A DNA stretch of 7,638 nucleotides from Bacteroidota bacterium (GTDB lineage Bacteria > Bacteroidota > Bacteroidia > UKL13-3): positions 1 to 7,638 of the forward strand of contig CANHRW010000094.1 in the NCBI GenBank assembly GCA_947462865.1, in the 5' to 3' direction. The position numbers were made by a program, and so were the translations under genes. Within the stretch, counting starts at the first letter, position 1. Each line of letters begins with the position of its first letter. The notes beneath the pieces are model-generated. The model saw nothing but the letters and a program-made list of their open reading frames with translations. It ran no database searches and was not told the DNA's origin. Of the stretch, positions 5,108 to 7,638 are shown in pieces.

Positions 5108-6643
5108 TTATAAATCAAACTTGATACCTTGAGCCAAAGGCAATTCTTTGCCATAGTTAATGGTATTGGTTTGTCTGCGCATATATACTTTCCAGGAATC
5201 ACTGCCACTTTCACGGCCACCACCCGTTTCTTTTTCACCTCCAAATGCACCACCAATTTCAGCGCCACTGGTACCAATATTTACATTGGCTATACCGCAA
5301 TCGCTTCCCCATGCACTTAAAAACTGTTCAGCTTCTTGTATGTGTTGCGTAAAAATACTTGAACTCAGGCCTTGTTTTACATCATTTTGCATAGCTATGG
5401 CATCGTCTAAGTTTTTGTACTTCATGAGGTATAAAATAGGCGCAAAAGTTTCTGCTTGTACAATTGGAAAATGGTTTTCTGCCTCACAAATGGCTGGTTT
5501 TACATAACAACCACTTTCAAATCCGGCACCTTGCATTTTTTCTCCCCCACAAATTACCTGTCCGCCTTGTTCACTTAATGCAGTCAACGCATTTAAAAAT
5601 CCATCAACAGCTGCTTGGTCAATCAATGGACCAACCAGGTTTCCAGTTAGTGGATTGCCAATACTTAATTGCGCATATGCTTTTATGAGTTTTTGTTTTA
5701 CGGTCTCATAAATCGTTTCATGTACGATGAGTCGGCGGGTAGTTGTACATCTTTGACCAGCTGTTCCTACAGCTCCAAAAACAACACCAATCATTGCTAA
5801 ATCTAAATTGGCATTTTCAGTAAGTATGATGGCATTGTTTCCGCCCAACTCAAGCAAGGCCTTTCCAAATCTTTCAGCTAAGGCTTTACCTACAGCCCGT
5901 CCCATTCTGGTTGATCCGGTAGCTGACACCAAAGGTATGCGTTCGTCATTGCTCATCCATTCTCCTACATCTGCTTTACCATTTACCATACAAAATATAC
6001 CTTCTGGGAGGTTGTTTGATTTTAAAACTTTGGCCATTAAATGTTGGCAAGCAAATGCTGACAAAGGTGTTTTTTCAGAAGGCTTCCATATGCAAACATC
6101 TCCACAAACAGCTGCAATCATACTGTTCCAGCTCCATACAGCAACTGGAAAGTTAAAGGCCGATATAATTCCCACAATACCCAAAGGATGGTATTGTTCA
6201 TACATTCTATGATTGGGTCTTTCACTGTGCATGGTTAATCCATTTAACTGCCTGCTCAAACCAACTGCAAAATCACAGATATCTATCATTTCTTGTACTT
6301 CGCCTAAACCTTCTTGTAAGCTTTTACCCATTTCATAGCTTACGAGTTTGCCCAAAGCATCTTTGTGGGTTCTTAAAACATCTCCATATTGTCTGACAAT
6401 TTCACCTCTTTTGGGTGCAGGCATTTTGCGCCAAACTAAAAAAGCAGCCTGGGCGGTTTCAATTACTTTATTGTATTCCTCTTTGGTTGTTAAAGTGATA
6501 CTTGCAATGGTTTTACCATCTACAGGGCTACTTACTTCAAGCATTTCTGCTTGTGTTGCACTAAAAAAGTTTTGACCGGTTGTTGTGCCTTTGTTGATGC
6601 TATTAATCCCTAATGGGCTTAAAATTTCTTCTTGAATATTCAT
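5108..6643 (-). CDS. ALDH7-family aldehyde dehydrogenase (aminoadipate-semialdehyde type)
   Basis: Cytosolic NAD(P)-dependent aldehyde dehydrogenase of 511 residues, closest by motif memory to ALDH7A1/antiquitin and bacterial AmaB/Pcd. These oxidise alpha-aminoadipic semialdehyde (piperideine-6-carboxylate) in lysine degradation. Visible elements: FNFPVAV at 163-169 with oxyanion N164, CIWKPSEKTPL at 184-194 with cofactor K187, ATGSTRMGRAVG at 241-252, LLELGGNN at 263-270 with general base E265, GTAGQRCTTTRR at 293-304 with catalytic C299, ETFAPILY at 398-405 with E398, and the ALDH7-specific GTSGAEIGGAFGGEKETGGG at 457-476. NYGKELPLAQGIKF closes the protein, again as in ALDH7. It lies 11 bases after the preceding gene and 58 before the DUF3108 gene. 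The family is certain; the substrate is inferred, and a role on carotenoid aldehydes is a less likely alternative. Confidence 0.93.
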   Translation of the reverse strand: MNIQEEILSPLGINSINKGTTTGQNFFSATQAEMLEVSSPVDGKTIASITLTTKEEYNKVIETAQAAFLVWRKMPAPKRGEIVRQYGDVLRTHKDALGKLVSYEMGKSLQEGLGEVQEMIDICDFAVGLSRQLNGLTMHSERPNHRMYEQYHPLGIVGIISAFNFPVAVWSWNSMIAAVCGDVCIWKPSEKTPLSAFACQHLMAKVLKSNNLPEGIFCMVNGKADVGEWMSNDERIPLVSATGSTRMGRAVGKALAERFGKALLELGGNNAIILTENANLDLAMIGVVFGAVGTAGQRCTTTRRLIVHETIYETVKQKLIKAYAQLSIGNPLTGNLVGPLIDQAAVDGFLNALTALSEQGGQVICGGEKMQGAGFESGCYVKPAICEAENHFPIVQAETFAPILYLMKYKNLDDAIAMQNDVKQGLSSSIFTQHIQEAEQFLSAWGSDCGIANVNIGTSGAEIGGAFGGEKETGGGRESGSDSWKVYMRRQTNTINYGKELPLAQGIKFDL

Positions 6644-6654
6644 TGTTGTTTAAT

Positions 6655-7638
6655 TTATAACGAAAAGTTTCTGATGAGTTTAATAGGGTTTAGTTCTTTC
6701 AGGTTCAATACAAAATTTGCTTTCTCAAAGAACGCATTTTGATTGTTCAAGTTCCAGTAATTTCTTAATTCATTTGAGCAGAGCGCCTCAACAGGGAAAT
6801 AAATGGCAAAAAGATCTTTGTATAAAGCCAAATAAACACCACTCACGTAACTGAATTGATTTGTATATGTTGCGCTATTTGTTGCGATGGTTGTAGTTTT
6901 AATTGGTGCATAATTCATGTCAAAATAAAGACCAATTGGCAAACGAATTTTAGGTATAGGCAAAGTTACATTCACGGCTGTCATCCATTTGTCGGAACTA
7001 CCTAAAAAGGCATTGGCTCTGAATGCAGCTTCATTCAGCATAATTTGACGGTCATAAATGCTGTTTGATGGGTTGATTGATGCAGCTCTTCCTAAAAGTG
7101 TTTCATTGAATAAATAGTCGTTTAAACCAGTTGTTCCACCAGCCATAAAATAGGCTTGTTCTGAGCGCCAATTTTGGCCAATAGGAGCTTGGTTGGTTTT
7201 TAAAAACAAACCTCCAAACAAACGTAATTTGATGGTTTTCTTACCTTTTTCAATTTCAAAACCTTGCTCAAAACTCAGGCCTAATTTATGTATACTCGTT
7301 TTATTCACATCTAATTGGTATTCAATTTGAGCTTTGGCTGGAAAAAAACATACAGCCCTCTCGTAATTGTATTTGACATGCAATAAACCAAGCATGTTAT
7401 TGTTCCATTTAAACAATTCATTGGTTTGAAAATTGTTATTGAGAATTGCCCAACCAGCATATAATCTTTGACTGATATTGCTTCTAGCGTTGCTTGGTTT
7501 CAAATCGGTTTCAATATAAGGCTCAAATTTACTGTATTGTATATTGGTGTTGCTAACATTGTCTGGAATTTGATGCGCATAACTTTTCATTTGAATACCC
7601 AATGCTATATTTTTAATGATAGGGTTTAATGGGTAAAA
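6655..7638 (-). CDS. C-terminal part of a probable outer-membrane M1-peptidase-like protein (5' end beyond window)
   Basis: The frame is open to the right edge of the window (327 residues plus stop), so the true start lies beyond base 7638. The in-frame TTG at 7602 and ATG at 7590 are internal. The visible part has no signal peptide or catalytic HExxH. It is rich in alternating polar/hydrophobic, aromatic segments, for example KTIKLRLFGGLFLKTN, SDKWMTAVNVTLPIPKIRLP and LPIGLYFDMNYAP, consistent with beta-strands of a barrel or large beta-domain. The closing LNLKELNPIKLIRNF and the DKW...LP pattern resemble what I remember of the C-terminal extensions of large Bacteroidota M1-family metallopeptidases. 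No search supports this; another outer-membrane family is possible. The gene is followed at 11 bases by the ALDH7 gene, suggesting co-transcription. Confidence 0.6.
   Translation of the reverse strand, partial: FYPLNPIIKNIALGIQMKSYAHQIPDNVSNTNIQYSKFEPYIETDLKPSNARSNISQRLYAGWAILNNNFQTNELFKWNNNMLGLLHVKYNYERAVCFFPAKAQIEYQLDVNKTSIHKLGLSFEQGFEIEKGKKTIKLRLFGGLFLKTNQAPIGQNWRSEQAYFMAGGTTGLNDYLFNETLLGRAASINPSNSIYDRQIMLNEAAFRANAFLGSSDKWMTAVNVTLPIPKIRLPIGLYFDMNYAPIKTTTIATNSATYTNQFSYVSGVYLALYKDLFAIYFPVEALCSNELRNYWNLNNQNAFFEKANFVLNLKELNPIKLIRNFSL

Noticed and set aside
5050..5277. 76-codon upstream extension of the DUF3108 frame
   Set aside because: It overlaps the well-supported C-terminus of the ALDH7 gene in another frame and would place residues before a clear signal peptide starting at 5049.
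5129..6575. Several plus-strand open frames opposite the ALDH7 gene (for example 5808-6212 and 5160-5507)
   Set aside because: Antisense shadows of a strongly conserved coding sequence; low-complexity cysteine/serine/proline-rich translations without motifs.
7600..7602. TTG as the start of the rightmost gene
   Set aside because: The frame stays open to the window edge and the product has no N-terminal features, so this is an internal codon of a longer gene.
1..7638. Mobile element, CRISPR, tRNA/rRNA, riboswitch or defence system
   Set aside because: No transposase or integrase motifs, direct-repeat arrays, RNA gene cores or long structured leaders were seen; intergenic gaps are all under 100 bases. 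In particular no glycine-riboswitch-like leader fits the short gap before gcvH.

Overview
The window is an AT-rich stretch of a Bacteroidota genome (Chitinophagia/Sphingobacteriia/Cytophagia-like; I cannot place it further). Four things point there: a fused CrtYcd-type lycopene cyclase beside crtZ and a cruF-like gene, ATG starts preceded by A/T-rich leaders without Shine-Dalgarno boxes, a TAnnTTTG-type -7 promoter element, and a large beta-strand-rich protein resembling the C-terminal part of Bacteroidota M1-type metallopeptidases. Coding density is very high and no gap exceeds 100 bases.

Layout. Transcription runs leftward (minus strand) except for one gene. From right to left: a 5'-truncated gene for a probable outer-membrane or M1-peptidase-like C-terminal region (7638-6655), an ALDH7-family aldehyde dehydrogenase (6643-5108), a secreted DUF3108 protein (5049-4225), a CruF-family carotenoid hydratase (4225-3566), CrtZ beta-carotene hydroxylase (3527-3078) and a fused CrtYcd lycopene beta-cyclase (3078-2386). 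A T-tract terminator candidate follows. Next is gcvH, the lipoyl carrier of glycine cleavage (2310-1930), which converges with a plus-strand DUF486 membrane protein gene (1527-1895) on a shared hairpin terminator. From a compact divergent promoter region at about 1481-1494, a second leftward group runs: an acidic 110-residue unknown, purE (1090-584), and a DedA-family membrane protein that starts at TTG (515) and leaves the window.

How the genes work together. The carotenoid genes form the core. CruF hydrates a psi end, CrtYcd cyclises a psi end to a beta ring, and CrtZ hydroxylates that ring. Together they predict a monocyclic hydroxylated carotenoid of the saproxanthin/flexixanthin type, but crtE, crtB, crtI, crtD and crtW are not in view. 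Two one-base TAATG overlaps (DUF3108/cruF and crtZ/crtYcd) indicate translational coupling, and they draw the uncharacterised DUF3108 envelope protein into the carotenoid unit. The remaining genes are housekeeping (purE, gcvH) or membrane maintenance (DedA).

I found no mobile element, CRISPR array, tRNA, rRNA or defence system. The most interesting items are the DUF3108-carotenoid coupling, the ALDH7 gene at the head of the same transcriptional run, a possible bidirectional promoter with overlapping -7 boxes, and a perfect hairpin abutting the TTG start of the DedA gene.
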